DNA of 18,870 bases, taken from contig CAVJDT010000036.1 in NCBI GenBank assembly GCA_963648435.1, forward strand, positions 1 through 18,870, given 5' to 3'. The DNA comes from UMGS75 sp963648435 (lineage in GTDB: Bacteria; Bacillota_I; Bacilli_A; ML615J-28; CAG-313). Positions 5,746-13,975 of this stretch are shown one piece after another (the first letter of the stretch is position 1; every line of letters starts with the position of its first letter). The notes beneath the pieces are model-generated. The model did not search any database and was not told where the DNA came from. It was given only the letters and a program-made list of their open reading frames with translations. The translations under genes and the position numbers were made by a program.

Positions 5746-7695
5746 ATGACAAAAAAAGAATTTCTCGAAGTACTTGTCGAAGAACTACGATATTTACCCC
5801 CCAAACAAGTAAACGAAGTCTTAAAGCATTACCGTGATAAAATAGATGTGGAAATAGATTATGGCACCCCTGAGGAAAAAGTAATAGAAAATATGAAAAC
5901 ACCAAAGGAAATTGCTGAAAACATCTATAAAATGCATGGAGTCAATTACTTAGAGAAACGCAAAAAAAATGTAAAATTTAAAAACATATGTATTAGTATA
6001 CTTAATAGTATTTTAATTCTTGCGTGTCTAATGATATTTATAGTTGGCAGTATTTTTATTTTTAGAATCATCGGTAATATGGCATCATTGATTGTTCATG
6101 CATTTACATTTAAATCAGTACTTGATATTATTTTAACAAGTATAGCAGTGCTTGGCTATATGCTAGTTATGATTATAGCTTATATTTATATCATAGATTT
6201 ATTTATAATTTTGATAAGTGAATTGTTAACAAAAATACTAAATGCAAATGACAAAACTAGGGGTAAAACTTTCTCATTTATGGAATTTACTTTTACAGAT
6301 TACTTTAATAAAACAACTAAAAAACCAAAATTTTTGTTAAGAATTTTAGGAGGATGTGCTGCTGTATTTTTAATATTTGGTATATCTAGTTATGCCACAA
6401 AAGGTTACTTCTATCGTTCAATTAATGATGCTACTAGTAAAACAGAAAATGTAGAAATACTTGAGTCATTTAATCAAATTGAAGTAGATGCAAGTGAAAT
6501 CAATGTAATAATTACTGAAGATCCTAGTATAACAAACGTTATGATAACTTATGATTATGAATTTGATAAAATGATTTATGAAGTAACTGAAGAAACATTA
6601 AAAATTACTAACAAAAACAAAAGATTATTTGATTTATTAAACATTATTAAAACCCCAACATCGAAAGTAACGATTAAGATTCCATCAGATTTTGACATTC
6701 AAAACTTAAATATAAAAGTTGATTATGGAAAAGCAATAATCGAGAAATCTACCATTAAAAATGTAAAGGTTTACATTTTAAGTGGAGATATAGCTCTTAT
6801 TCAAAATAACATTACTGAAGTAAATGTTGACATTTATTCAGGCAATTTAGTAACAAGTTTAAATAACATTGATACAATGAAACTAAAACATGAAACCGGT
6901 GAATATTCATCAACTGAAGATGTAATCAACAAATTAGAACATAACAATTCATCATCAAAAATTAACATTGTTAAAACAACAGTCAATGATTATAAATTAG
7001 TAAATACTTCTGGTACTATTTATTTTGAAAAATTAAAAGGTACTAGTTTAGACTTCTTATCAAATACTTCAGTTAATGAATTATATGATATAACCTATGA
7101 TAATGCTAAACTTCAAATTCAAAATACTGGTAATTTAAAAATTACAAGGAGCACATTTAATGTTCTTGAAATAATATCACTCGGTAATTCATATCAAACG
7201 TTAGAGTATATAAAAGCTCCAACAATTAAACTCAATGGAACAAATGGTCTAATTATTTGTGAAAAAATAAATGAGAATTACACAAAAGAAGAATTAAATA
7301 AACTCGGTGATTATACAAGTTATGGTGAAGAATATAATTGTGTAGAAATAGTAGATACAAAAATAACAGTAACTTCTAAAAAAGCTGATTTTACATTTAA
7401 CAATTCAACTGTAAAAGAATTTGAATTAGATATGGATTCAGCTTCAACTTCAATAACCGAGGTTACAACCACCTATTGTAATTTGGTGTTAAACAATATA
7501 GGAGCAGAACTAACTAATTTGATGGCTACTACCGTTGACATTAAACTGACTAGTTCAAGTCTTACAAGTTCATCAACAATTAAATATATGTATGATAAGA
7601 ACATTAAGGTTGAAGTGAACTTGGATATGGATGGTAAATCAAAATTTTACTACCCAAATGAAAATGAAAATTTTATTTTAAATGATAAAAAATAA
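5746..7695 (+). CDS. HAAS (DUF1700)-like, DUF4097-like membrane protein
   Basis: Residues 1-75 (MTKKEFLEVLVEELRYLP..., TPEEKVIENMKTPKEIAENIY) form the short helical HAAS/DUF1700-like domain. Hydrophobic segments follow at about 83-107, 125-160 (long enough for two passes) and 197-216. The remaining ~430 residues are Asn/Thr/Ser/Ile-rich with repeated short beta strands (IEVDASEINVIITED, VTIKIPSDFDIQNLNIKVDYGKAII, VYILSGDIALIQNN), as in DUF4097-type putative adhesin beta-solenoids, and should lie outside the cell. HAAS/DUF1700 proteins usually sit beside a PadR-family repressor; none is present here and the gene looks monocistronic. It may sense or respond to envelope stress, but no function is established. 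Domain names are by pattern, without a database search. Confidence 0.7.
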   Translation: MTKKEFLEVLVEELRYLPPKQVNEVLKHYRDKIDVEIDYGTPEEKVIENMKTPKEIAENIYKMHGVNYLEKRKKNVKFKNICISILNSILILACLMIFIVGSIFIFRIIGNMASLIVHAFTFKSVLDIILTSIAVLGYMLVMIIAYIYIIDLFIILISELLTKILNANDKTRGKTFSFMEFTFTDYFNKTTKKPKFLLRILGGCAAVFLIFGISSYATKGYFYRSINDATSKTENVEILESFNQIEVDASEINVIITEDPSITNVMITYDYEFDKMIYEVTEETLKITNKNKRLFDLLNIIKTPTSKVTIKIPSDFDIQNLNIKVDYGKAIIEKSTIKNVKVYILSGDIALIQNNITEVNVDIYSGNLVTSLNNIDTMKLKHETGEYSSTEDVINKLEHNNSSSKINIVKTTVNDYKLVNTSGTIYFEKLKGTSLDFLSNTSVNELYDITYDNAKLQIQNTGNLKITRSTFNVLEIISLGNSYQTLEYIKAPTIKLNGTNGLIICEKINENYTKEELNKLGDYTSYGEEYNCVEIVDTKITVTSKKADFTFNNSTVKEFELDMDSASTSITEVTTTYCNLVLNNIGAELTNLMATTVDIKLTSSSLTSSSTIKYMYDKNIKVEVNLDMDGKSKFYYPNENENFILNDKK

Positions 7696-7756
7696 AGCAA
7701 AAAAAGATGCGAGACTAAATGGTAAAAATTTCATTGATTAAAATTATTCTAATCTC

Positions 7757-7784
7757 TTGCAATTTTAACGATTTTTTGTAATAA
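7757..7784 (+). promoter_or_regulatory. Possible promoter of the LRR surface protein
   Basis: TTGCAA (7757-7762) and TAATAA (7779-7784) are 16 bp apart, with TG before the -10. A TATAAA at 7816-7821 is an alternative lacking a clear -35. The gap 7696-7838 contains a long imperfect hairpin (about 7709-7760) but no clean terminator, so read-through from the gene before cannot be excluded. Confidence 0.3.
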
Positions 7785-7838
7785 TAAGTATGTAAGAAAA
7801 TTAGAGTAAACTCGCTATAAATACAAGGAGTAGTAATT

Positions 7839-10800
7839 ATGAACAAAAAACTAATTAAGAAATTAATAATTTGGGCGATATTTATTGCCTTAGTTGCTAC
7901 AGCTATTATATTGCTTGTGACTGTAGTTAACAAAAAAGAAACAACTCCTATTTTCCAAACTGACGGTACTACTTTAGTTAAGTACAATGGCAAGGATGAA
8001 GAAGTTGTCATATCCAAGGATATTGAAATAATTGGTAAAAGTGCATTCCAAAGTAATGATAAACTTAAGAAGTTAACTTTTGAATCAGGCTCGAAAATTA
8101 AAACAATATCTAGACGTGCATTTGAAGATTGTACCAAACTTGAAGAAATAGAACTTCCTAATACAATTACTTCGATTGGTAGTAGTGCCTTTGATGGTTG
8201 TACAAACCTCACAAGTATCATTCTTCCATCTGCACTTATATCATTAGATTTCGGTGCTTTCTATAATTGTATTAACTTACAAACACTAACTTTGAATGAA
8301 GGATTAGAAACAATTGGTGAAGATGCTTTCTATAACTGTGAAAAATTAGAAAATGTTACGCTTCCTACAACTCTTAAAAGTCTTGGTAGAAATGCTTTCT
8401 ATAACTGTCCAGTTTTAAATCTTAGTGTTGCATCTAATAATACTAATTATGTTATTACTAATAAAGTTTTATACCATAATATTGAGAATGGTAAAAAAGA
8501 ATTAGTTTTATCTTTAGATTCTGCCATTACAGAAATAAAGAATATTGATGCATCAGTTGTAACCATTTGCACAAATGCATATTATAATGCTAGTAAAGTT
8601 ACTACTATAGATATTCCAACTACAGTTACAACAATTGAGGAAAATGCCTTTTCAGGTTGCACACGAGCATCAGATGTAACATTACCTTTCATCGGTACAT
8701 CCCTTGATAGTAGTTTTGCTTTTAAAGCAGTGTTTGGTAATAGTACTCAAAACATTAGATTAGTAACTATTAAACAAGGTACAAGAATTATCGAAAAAGC
8801 TTTTAAAAATTTAAGCACAATTAGATCAATTGATTTACCAAACACCATAACAAGCTTAGGTAGTGAAGCTTTTGCGGGGTGCACAAACCTTCAAAACATT
8901 ACCAATCTACCAACAAATCTTGAAAAGATTAATGCTTCAACATTTGAAGGATGCTCATCTTTAAGAGAAGAAGTTCTTACTTCATTGATTAATTCTAATC
9001 TAAAAGTAATTGAACAAAAAGCTTTTGCTAATTGTACCAAACTTACTAAAATAGACTTACCTAATAGTGTAATTAGTATTGGAGTTGGAGCTTATGAAGG
9101 ATGCACTAGTGTAACTGAAGCAGTTCTTCCATTTATTGGCTCTGGATATAAATATGATTCCAAAACACTAGTTAAAAAAGAATTTAACAGTGCTGAAATA
9201 TTTGGTTATATCTTCAATTCTAATGGTGTTGGTGATACCACTAATTCGAAAACAATAGACAGTTTAATTACCTTAACAATAACAGGAGCATATGATATTC
9301 CGGAAAATGCTTTTGTAAATTGTAAGAGTTTAGTAACTATAAATCTACCAAATGAAATAGTATCAATTGGTGACTATGCATTTAAAGGATGTACATCACT
9401 TGTAAATATAGTACTTCCTGCTAGCTTAACTAACCTTGGTATGAATGCTTTCCAAAACTGTACAGCTCTTGAAAGTGTTACATTACCTGAAAGCTTAACA
9501 ACGATAAAAGATGATACATTTAGAAATTGTTCACGCCTTAAAGAAATTGATTTAACTTATATAATTTCACTAGGTAAAAACGTGTTATATGGCTGTGATG
9601 AATCAATTAAAATAATTATTAATTCTAGTAATCAAAAATATCAAATTATTGATAATTCCCTATATACTATAGATGATGAAAATGGTATGAGAGAATTGGT
9701 ATATTATGTACCAAGTGTTGATGGTGAAGGAAATGTCAAAGATACTTTTACCGTTGATGACAAAGTTTCTATTATTCGTTCAGGAGCATTTGCTAATCAA
9801 AAGAATTTAAAGAATTTAATCATTCCAGATACTGTTAAAGAAATTCAAACCGGTGCAATTGTAAATTGTACAGCTCTAAAAAGTATTACCCTTCCATTTA
9901 TTGGAACAATGGGTGAAGGTAGTATTGGTCGAGATGAATCATTTGAAGCAATCTTCGCAGAAAATAAACCAGAAGAATTGGAAGTAACTATTACAAATTG
10001 TACAGAAGTTCCAAGCCTTGCGTTTATGAGCTCAATTATAATTAAAAAGATTACCATTACGGATAGTTTTCTTCAAACTATAGGTGCTTATGCATTTTCA
10101 GGTTGTACTAATTTATCAGAAATAGTTTTAGGTGAAGGTATTACTACTATTGAAGAATATGCTTTCCTTGGATGTGTTGGCATTACTGATCTTCAAATTC
10201 CTAATAGTGTTAAAAAATTAGGTGATTATGCTTTAGCTGACTGTAGTAATATTGAATCAATTAATATCCCTGATGGACTTGAAGAATTAGGAGTTGGTGT
10301 ATTTAGAAGTTGGTCATCACTAAAGAACTTTACAATCAATCCTGATCATGCTAAATATAGTATTGAAGATACTAGCGAAGGTAAAAATGTTTGCCAAGTA
10401 TTATGTTCAAAAGATAAAACAACATTAATCCTTTACATGCCATCTAATAATGTTAGTTCATATACTATTCCAACAACTATCACAAGTATTGATGCCTATG
10501 CCTTTAGTGGTGCTTCATTAAAAACAGTTGTAATTACTAACCAAGTAACAGACCTTGGTAATGGTCTATTCTACAATTGTAATAAATTAAAAACAGTTAC
10601 ATTACCTGCTAATACTACTGTGATTAAATATAGTATGTTTGAAAATTGTTATGCATTAACAACAATTGAAAATACTGATAATATTGAAGAAATTGAAGGT
10701 CGTGCTTTCTTAATGTGTACAAGTCTTACAAGTGTTCCCGTAACTGAAAAAGTAACATTAATTGGTGAAAGTGCCTTTGAAGGATGCGAACAAATTAAAG

Positions 10801-11564
10801 AAGTAGTTATTCCTGCCACAATGACATCAATTCCTAAATTTGCATTTAAAGATTGTAAGAATCTAAGTGATGTAACTTTCCCTGATTCAATCACATTAAT
10901 TGGTGAAAGTGCCTTTGAAGGATGCTCAAAACTTACATACATTGAACTTAAAGAAGGCTTAATTACAATTGAAGATAAAGCATTCGCAAATTGTTGTCAA
11001 ACATTTGTATATGAAGTTGATGAAGAAGGAAATATTAAAACAGATGAAGAAGGAAATAACATAAGAAAAGAACTTCTAATTAAAATTCCTACCACTGTTG
11101 AATCAATTGGCCGTCAAGCTTTCATTGGCTGTCGTGGTGCTACCAAGATTTATTTACCTGTTGAAGTAGATAAAGATGGTAAAATAACTAGAGCTGCATC
11201 TTATGTTGGCGATGAAGCCTTTGGTAGTATGGCAACAACTACTTTCTATACTGAAGGAATCGTTCGTCTATTAGATGAAGAAGGAAACGCATCAGGAGAA
11301 AAAACTTATCCAACTGGTTGGAGTAAAGCATTAGACCAACAAATGGGTACTTCTCTATATCGTGGTGAATTCAAATTAGATAGTAACGGTGTCCCTGTTT
11401 CTTTAAACGAAAATTCAAATACAGATAATAGTGGTACTACTATTCCAAAACGTGATACAAAACCAGGACAATGTGATTATAAAGAAAACTTAGGCTATTA
11501 CTTTATGATAACCGCAACCCTAGTATCAGCTGTAGTACTATTAAGAAAGAAACAGAATAACTAA
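7839..11564 (+). CDS. BspA-type leucine-rich repeat surface protein, membrane-anchored at both ends
   Basis: AAGGAG (7825-7830) precedes ATG 7839. Residues 8-30 are one hydrophobic segment after KK..KK (signal or anchor). From about 60 to 1130 come many 23-residue LRR_5/BspA repeats of the form xxAFxxCxxLxxIxLPxxLxxI. Two kinds of insert break the period: LPFIG(T/S) blocks at about residues 283, 430 and 685, each followed by an (A/Y)(V/I)F-containing stretch, and NxxYxI...LY-type beta hairpins (about 200, 590 and 845). The end has a short linker, KPGQCDYKENLGYYF, a hydrophobic segment (about 1214-1234) and an RKKQNN tail, without LPXTG. Such proteins bind host or bacterial surface ligands in oral and gut bacteria; the ligand here is unknown. 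It stands alone and ends at a terminator. Confidence 0.85.
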   Translation: MNKKLIKKLIIWAIFIALVATAIILLVTVVNKKETTPIFQTDGTTLVKYNGKDEEVVISKDIEIIGKSAFQSNDKLKKLTFESGSKIKTISRRAFEDCTKLEEIELPNTITSIGSSAFDGCTNLTSIILPSALISLDFGAFYNCINLQTLTLNEGLETIGEDAFYNCEKLENVTLPTTLKSLGRNAFYNCPVLNLSVASNNTNYVITNKVLYHNIENGKKELVLSLDSAITEIKNIDASVVTICTNAYYNASKVTTIDIPTTVTTIEENAFSGCTRASDVTLPFIGTSLDSSFAFKAVFGNSTQNIRLVTIKQGTRIIEKAFKNLSTIRSIDLPNTITSLGSEAFAGCTNLQNITNLPTNLEKINASTFEGCSSLREEVLTSLINSNLKVIEQKAFANCTKLTKIDLPNSVISIGVGAYEGCTSVTEAVLPFIGSGYKYDSKTLVKKEFNSAEIFGYIFNSNGVGDTTNSKTIDSLITLTITGAYDIPENAFVNCKSLVTINLPNEIVSIGDYAFKGCTSLVNIVLPASLTNLGMNAFQNCTALESVTLPESLTTIKDDTFRNCSRLKEIDLTYIISLGKNVLYGCDESIKIIINSSNQKYQIIDNSLYTIDDENGMRELVYYVPSVDGEGNVKDTFTVDDKVSIIRSGAFANQKNLKNLIIPDTVKEIQTGAIVNCTALKSITLPFIGTMGEGSIGRDESFEAIFAENKPEELEVTITNCTEVPSLAFMSSIIIKKITITDSFLQTIGAYAFSGCTNLSEIVLGEGITTIEEYAFLGCVGITDLQIPNSVKKLGDYALADCSNIESINIPDGLEELGVGVFRSWSSLKNFTINPDHAKYSIEDTSEGKNVCQVLCSKDKTTLILYMPSNNVSSYTIPTTITSIDAYAFSGASLKTVVITNQVTDLGNGLFYNCNKLKTVTLPANTTVIKYSMFENCYALTTIENTDNIEEIEGRAFLMCTSLTSVPVTEKVTLIGESAFEGCEQIKEVVIPATMTSIPKFAFKDCKNLSDVTFPDSITLIGESAFEGCSKLTYIELKEGLITIEDKAFANCCQTFVYEVDEEGNIKTDEEGNNIRKELLIKIPTTVESIGRQAFIGCRGATKIYLPVEVDKDGKITRAASYVGDEAFGSMATTTFYTEGIVRLLDEEGNASGEKTYPTGWSKALDQQMGTSLYRGEFKLDSNGVPVSLNENSNTDNSGTTIPKRDTKPGQCDYKENLGYYFMITATLVSAVVLLRKKQNN
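10755..10925 (+). repeat. Exact 33-bp internal repeat in the LRR gene
   Basis: The 33 bases at 10755-10787 recur exactly at 10893-10925, encoding TLIGESAFEGC both times. The offset of 138 bp equals 46 codons, two 23-residue LRR units. Other repeats in this gene have diverged at DNA level, so this pair suggests a recent duplication or gene conversion. Confidence 0.8.
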
Positions 11565-11598
11565 AAAAAATAGGTCTCAAGGATAACTTGAGACCTTT
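11563..11598. terminator. Bidirectional terminator between convergent genes
   Basis: A perfect 10-bp stem, AGGTCTCAAG (11572-11581) with CTTGAGACCT (11587-11596), has an A-run before it (11563-11570) and TTT after it. It can end the LRR gene on the plus strand and the D-aminopeptidase gene on the minus strand. Confidence 0.85.
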
Positions 11599-11601
11599 AT
11601 G

Positions 11602-12429
11602 CTATTCAGTAAACATAATAAATTTTACCGCGTCTAAGAAATTATCAGCGTGATGCATAGTTTTATCACTACCAAGATAAGTTGCATTTGGATAAAAAGA
11701 TGCACGGTAAGCACGCTTGTGAGTTCTAAAGTGAATTTCCGTATCAAAATGATTAGGAAGTTTAACCATAAATTGAGAAGGATCACTCGCAAGCATCTCT
11801 ACAGCTTTTTTAGTTTTTTCTTTAATATCATTATATACAATACTAGGATGTTTAGTAATAACAGCTCCATGTAAGCCAACATTTGTTGATACAGTTTGAA
11901 TAAAAACATTTTCTGAATGAACAATATTTGTTAAGTTGTTATCACCACAAAGAAGAATTACTGGAACATTATATTGTGATTGAGCAAAATAAGTATTAAT
12001 TAAAAATTCACTAACAATGTTACCATTAATTTTAATATGATTAAGGGTGGTAGTTAAAGTATGAGAAAGAGGATTGCCAATACTTCTTGCGGGGGAATGA
12101 TAACCAATAAAGATAACCCCATCATAAGTATTATCAAGACCTGCCATCATATCACATGGTCCTTCAGTCCAACCTCTTATTAATGTTACTTCCTTAGGTA
12201 AACGATTAGGAATAATATTTCTTGCACTGTCATGGGCATCACGTACAGTAATGTTGGTGATACCTAAACTAATTAAAGTTTCACAACAAGCAACTGTTTC
12301 TTGAATCATTTCTTCTTGAAAATAATTATAATCATTTTCACCAAGCTCTGTTTCTTTCCAATCACAAATACCCGCAGTTCCTTCAATGTCTACGCTAATA
12401 TAAATTTTTAAATCTTTAATATTTTTCAT
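11602..12429 (-). CDS. dppA: D-aminopeptidase, peptidase family M55 (DppA-like)
   Basis: A 275-residue cytoplasmic zinc aminopeptidase. Family M55 members such as Bacillus DppA release D-amino acids, preferring D-Ala. Expected metal ligands are present at the family spacing: D14 and E16 in ISVDIEG, H66 in VRDAHDSARN, H111 in IGYHS and E141. H123 in LSHT matches the catalytic histidine. Length is normal. Its start lies 2 nt after the aspartase stop, with AGAGGAAA as ribosome site inside the end of that gene, so the two are translationally coupled. With aspartase upstream this looks like a peptide and amino-acid scavenging unit, possibly recycling wall peptides. No transporter gene is adjacent, unlike the Bacillus dpp operon. 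Confidence 0.88.
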   Translation of the reverse strand: MKNIKDLKIYISVDIEGTAGICDWKETELGENDYNYFQEEMIQETVACCETLISLGITNITVRDAHDSARNIIPNRLPKEVTLIRGWTEGPCDMMAGLDNTYDGVIFIGYHSPARSIGNPLSHTLTTTLNHIKINGNIVSEFLINTYFAQSQYNVPVILLCGDNNLTNIVHSENVFIQTVSTNVGLHGAVITKHPSIVYNDIKEKTKKAVEMLASDPSQFMVKLPNHFDTEIHFRTHKRAYRASFYPNATYLGSDKTMHHADNFLDAVKFIMFTE

Positions 12430-12431
12430 TT

Positions 12432-13841
12432 TTATTTCCTCTTTATTGTTTTAATGATATCATCATCAATATTACTAGGATTAGTCATATTCTCAACATT
12501 TAGAATAATATTAGCTTGTTCTTTAGTAAGTAATCCTTTTTCAACGGCTAAATCTTTAACGGACCTATTTGTTTTTTTAGCAAGTTCAACAATTTCAACA
12601 GCCTCATCATGACTAGTGTAATGGGCAAGCACGGTTGCGAGGGCTACATTATGGTCAGTTAAATCACTAACCTTATTACAAGTAAGACCTTCAATACAAC
12701 TTTCTCTTAAAGTACGGGCGGCTCTTCTAAGAGTTGATACTTGTTCGAATATTGCCATTAAGATAACTGGTAAGTAAACATTAAGTTCAAGTTCACCAGC
12801 TTCAACCGCACTAGTTACAGTTACATCAAGTCCTATAATATAGTAAGCAACTTGATTTACTACTTCAGGAATAACGGGATTAAATTTGCCTGGCATAATT
12901 GATGAGCCCGGTTGCATGATTGGTAAACTAATTTCATCAATATTACTACTTGCCATAAGTCTTAAGTCGGTAGCAATTTTAGAAAGAGAAGTTGCGGTAA
13001 GTTTTAGCATACTACTTGTATAAGCAAAACAGTCTAGATGACGAGTTGCATCTACTAAATCTTTAGCACTCTTAAATTCTTCACCAGAAAACTTATTTAA
13101 ATAAAAGACAACTTTCTTTAAATATTTAGTATTTGTATTAATGCTCGTACCAATTGCGGTACCACCCATATTAACTTCTGCTAAATAATCAATACAAGAT
13201 TCAACCTTTTTAATATTACGAGCAAGGACACTAGCATAAGCATTAAACTCTTGACCTAGAGTAATTGGTACAGCTTCTTGTAAATGAGTACGACCAATTT
13301 TAATAATATTACTAAATTCTTTACCTTTATCTAAAAAAGCATTTTGTAATTTTTTAAGTTCAACTAAAGTTTTCTTTAATTGTTTGATAATAGCAAGTTT
13401 ACCAGCGGTCTGAATCACATCATTAGTTGATTGACTACAATTAACATGATCAAGTGGGTTAACTAAATTATAGTCGCCTTTATTACCTCCAAGCATTTCA
13501 TTAGCTCTATTTGCAATAACCTCGTTAGCATTCATATTCATACTTGTTCCTGCTCCACCTTGGATTAAATCAGTAACAAATTGACCATGCAAGCGCCCAT
13601 TTAAAATTTCATCACAAGTAAGCATAATAGCTTTCGCGATTTTTTCATCTATTAAACCCGCATCAAGATTAGCTTTGGTTGCGGCTTTTTTAACAATAAC
13701 GAGGGCTTTAATCATTTGACGACAAATTCCCCGTTTAGTAATCTCAAAGTTATCTTTACTTCTTAAAGTTTGAATACCATAATATACTTCTGCAGGTACT
13801 TTGAGTTCCCCAAGGGAATCTTTCTCTATACGATATCTCAT
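12432..13841 (-). CDS. aspA: Aspartate ammonia-lyase (aspartase)
   Basis: Interconverts L-aspartate with fumarate and ammonia. From Met at 13841 it has 469 residues, normal for the family. Motifs: the N-terminal MRYRIEKDSLGELKVPAE; GGAGTSMNMNANEVIANRA (about 95-113); NCSQSTND (134-141); GRTHLQEAVP (183-192); and the signature GSSIMPGKFNP (312-322), where S313 is the expected catalytic base and Phe replaces the usual Val. Aspartase-like NPVIPEVVNQV after the signature argues against fumarase. The frame extends upstream to 13886, but the start at 13841 has a strong AAAAAGGAGGAG ribosome site, and the longer version would begin inside the promoter -10 box. It is first in an operon with the M55 peptidase. 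A class II fumarase is the alternative, less likely. Confidence 0.9.
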   Translation of the reverse strand: MRYRIEKDSLGELKVPAEVYYGIQTLRSKDNFEITKRGICRQMIKALVIVKKAATKANLDAGLIDEKIAKAIMLTCDEILNGRLHGQFVTDLIQGGAGTSMNMNANEVIANRANEMLGGNKGDYNLVNPLDHVNCSQSTNDVIQTAGKLAIIKQLKKTLVELKKLQNAFLDKGKEFSNIIKIGRTHLQEAVPITLGQEFNAYASVLARNIKKVESCIDYLAEVNMGGTAIGTSINTNTKYLKKVVFYLNKFSGEEFKSAKDLVDATRHLDCFAYTSSMLKLTATSLSKIATDLRLMASSNIDEISLPIMQPGSSIMPGKFNPVIPEVVNQVAYYIIGLDVTVTSAVEAGELELNVYLPVILMAIFEQVSTLRRAARTLRESCIEGLTCNKVSDLTDHNVALATVLAHYTSHDEAVEIVELAKKTNRSVKDLAVEKGLLTKEQANIILNVENMTNPSNIDDDIIKTIKRK

Positions 13842-13862
13842 AGCTCTCCTCCTTTTTAATTT

Positions 13863-13879
13863 TACTATTTCATATAGTA
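13863..13879. promoter_or_regulatory. Inverted repeat at the aspA transcription start (possible operator)
   Basis: TACTAT (13863-13868) and ATAGTA (13874-13879) form a perfect inverted repeat around 5 bases, just downstream of the aspA -10 box, over the likely transcription start. This is a typical repressor site position, though chance is possible in AT-rich DNA. Confidence 0.35.
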
Positions 13880-13881
13880 TT

Positions 13882-13910
13882 ATCATACCACATTTTTAAA
13901 TAAAAAACAA
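13882..13910 (-). promoter_or_regulatory. Promoter of the aspA-dppA operon
   Basis: Read on the minus strand, TTGTTT (13905-13910) and TATGAT (13882-13887) are exactly 17 bp apart, with TGG just before the -10 (extended -10). Transcription would start near 13875. This supports the aspA start at 13841. Confidence 0.7.
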
Positions 13911-13923
13911 GAAAATGTATTAT
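13895..13923 (+). promoter_or_regulatory. Possible murA promoter
   Basis: TATTAT (13918-13923) is a fair -10 with TG directly before it; the -35 (TTTAAA, 13895-13900) is poor. It overlaps the divergent aspA promoter, so the two may compete for polymerase. Confidence 0.3.
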
Positions 13924-13975
13924 AAAGAGTTAAAAAGCATAAATTGTAGTATGTAAAAAAGAAGGAGATAAAAAA

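Noticed and set aside
7709..7777. Possible terminator between the HAAS-like and LRR genes
   Set aside because: The stem is long but poorly paired, with bulges and mismatches, and the T-run is not next to it, so I do not call it.
13842..13886. Fifteen extra N-terminal residues for aspartase (start at 13886)
   Set aside because: The longer start falls within the -10 box of the promoter and lacks a ribosome site, while the Met at 13841 has AAAAAGGAGGAG and matches the usual aspartase N-terminus.
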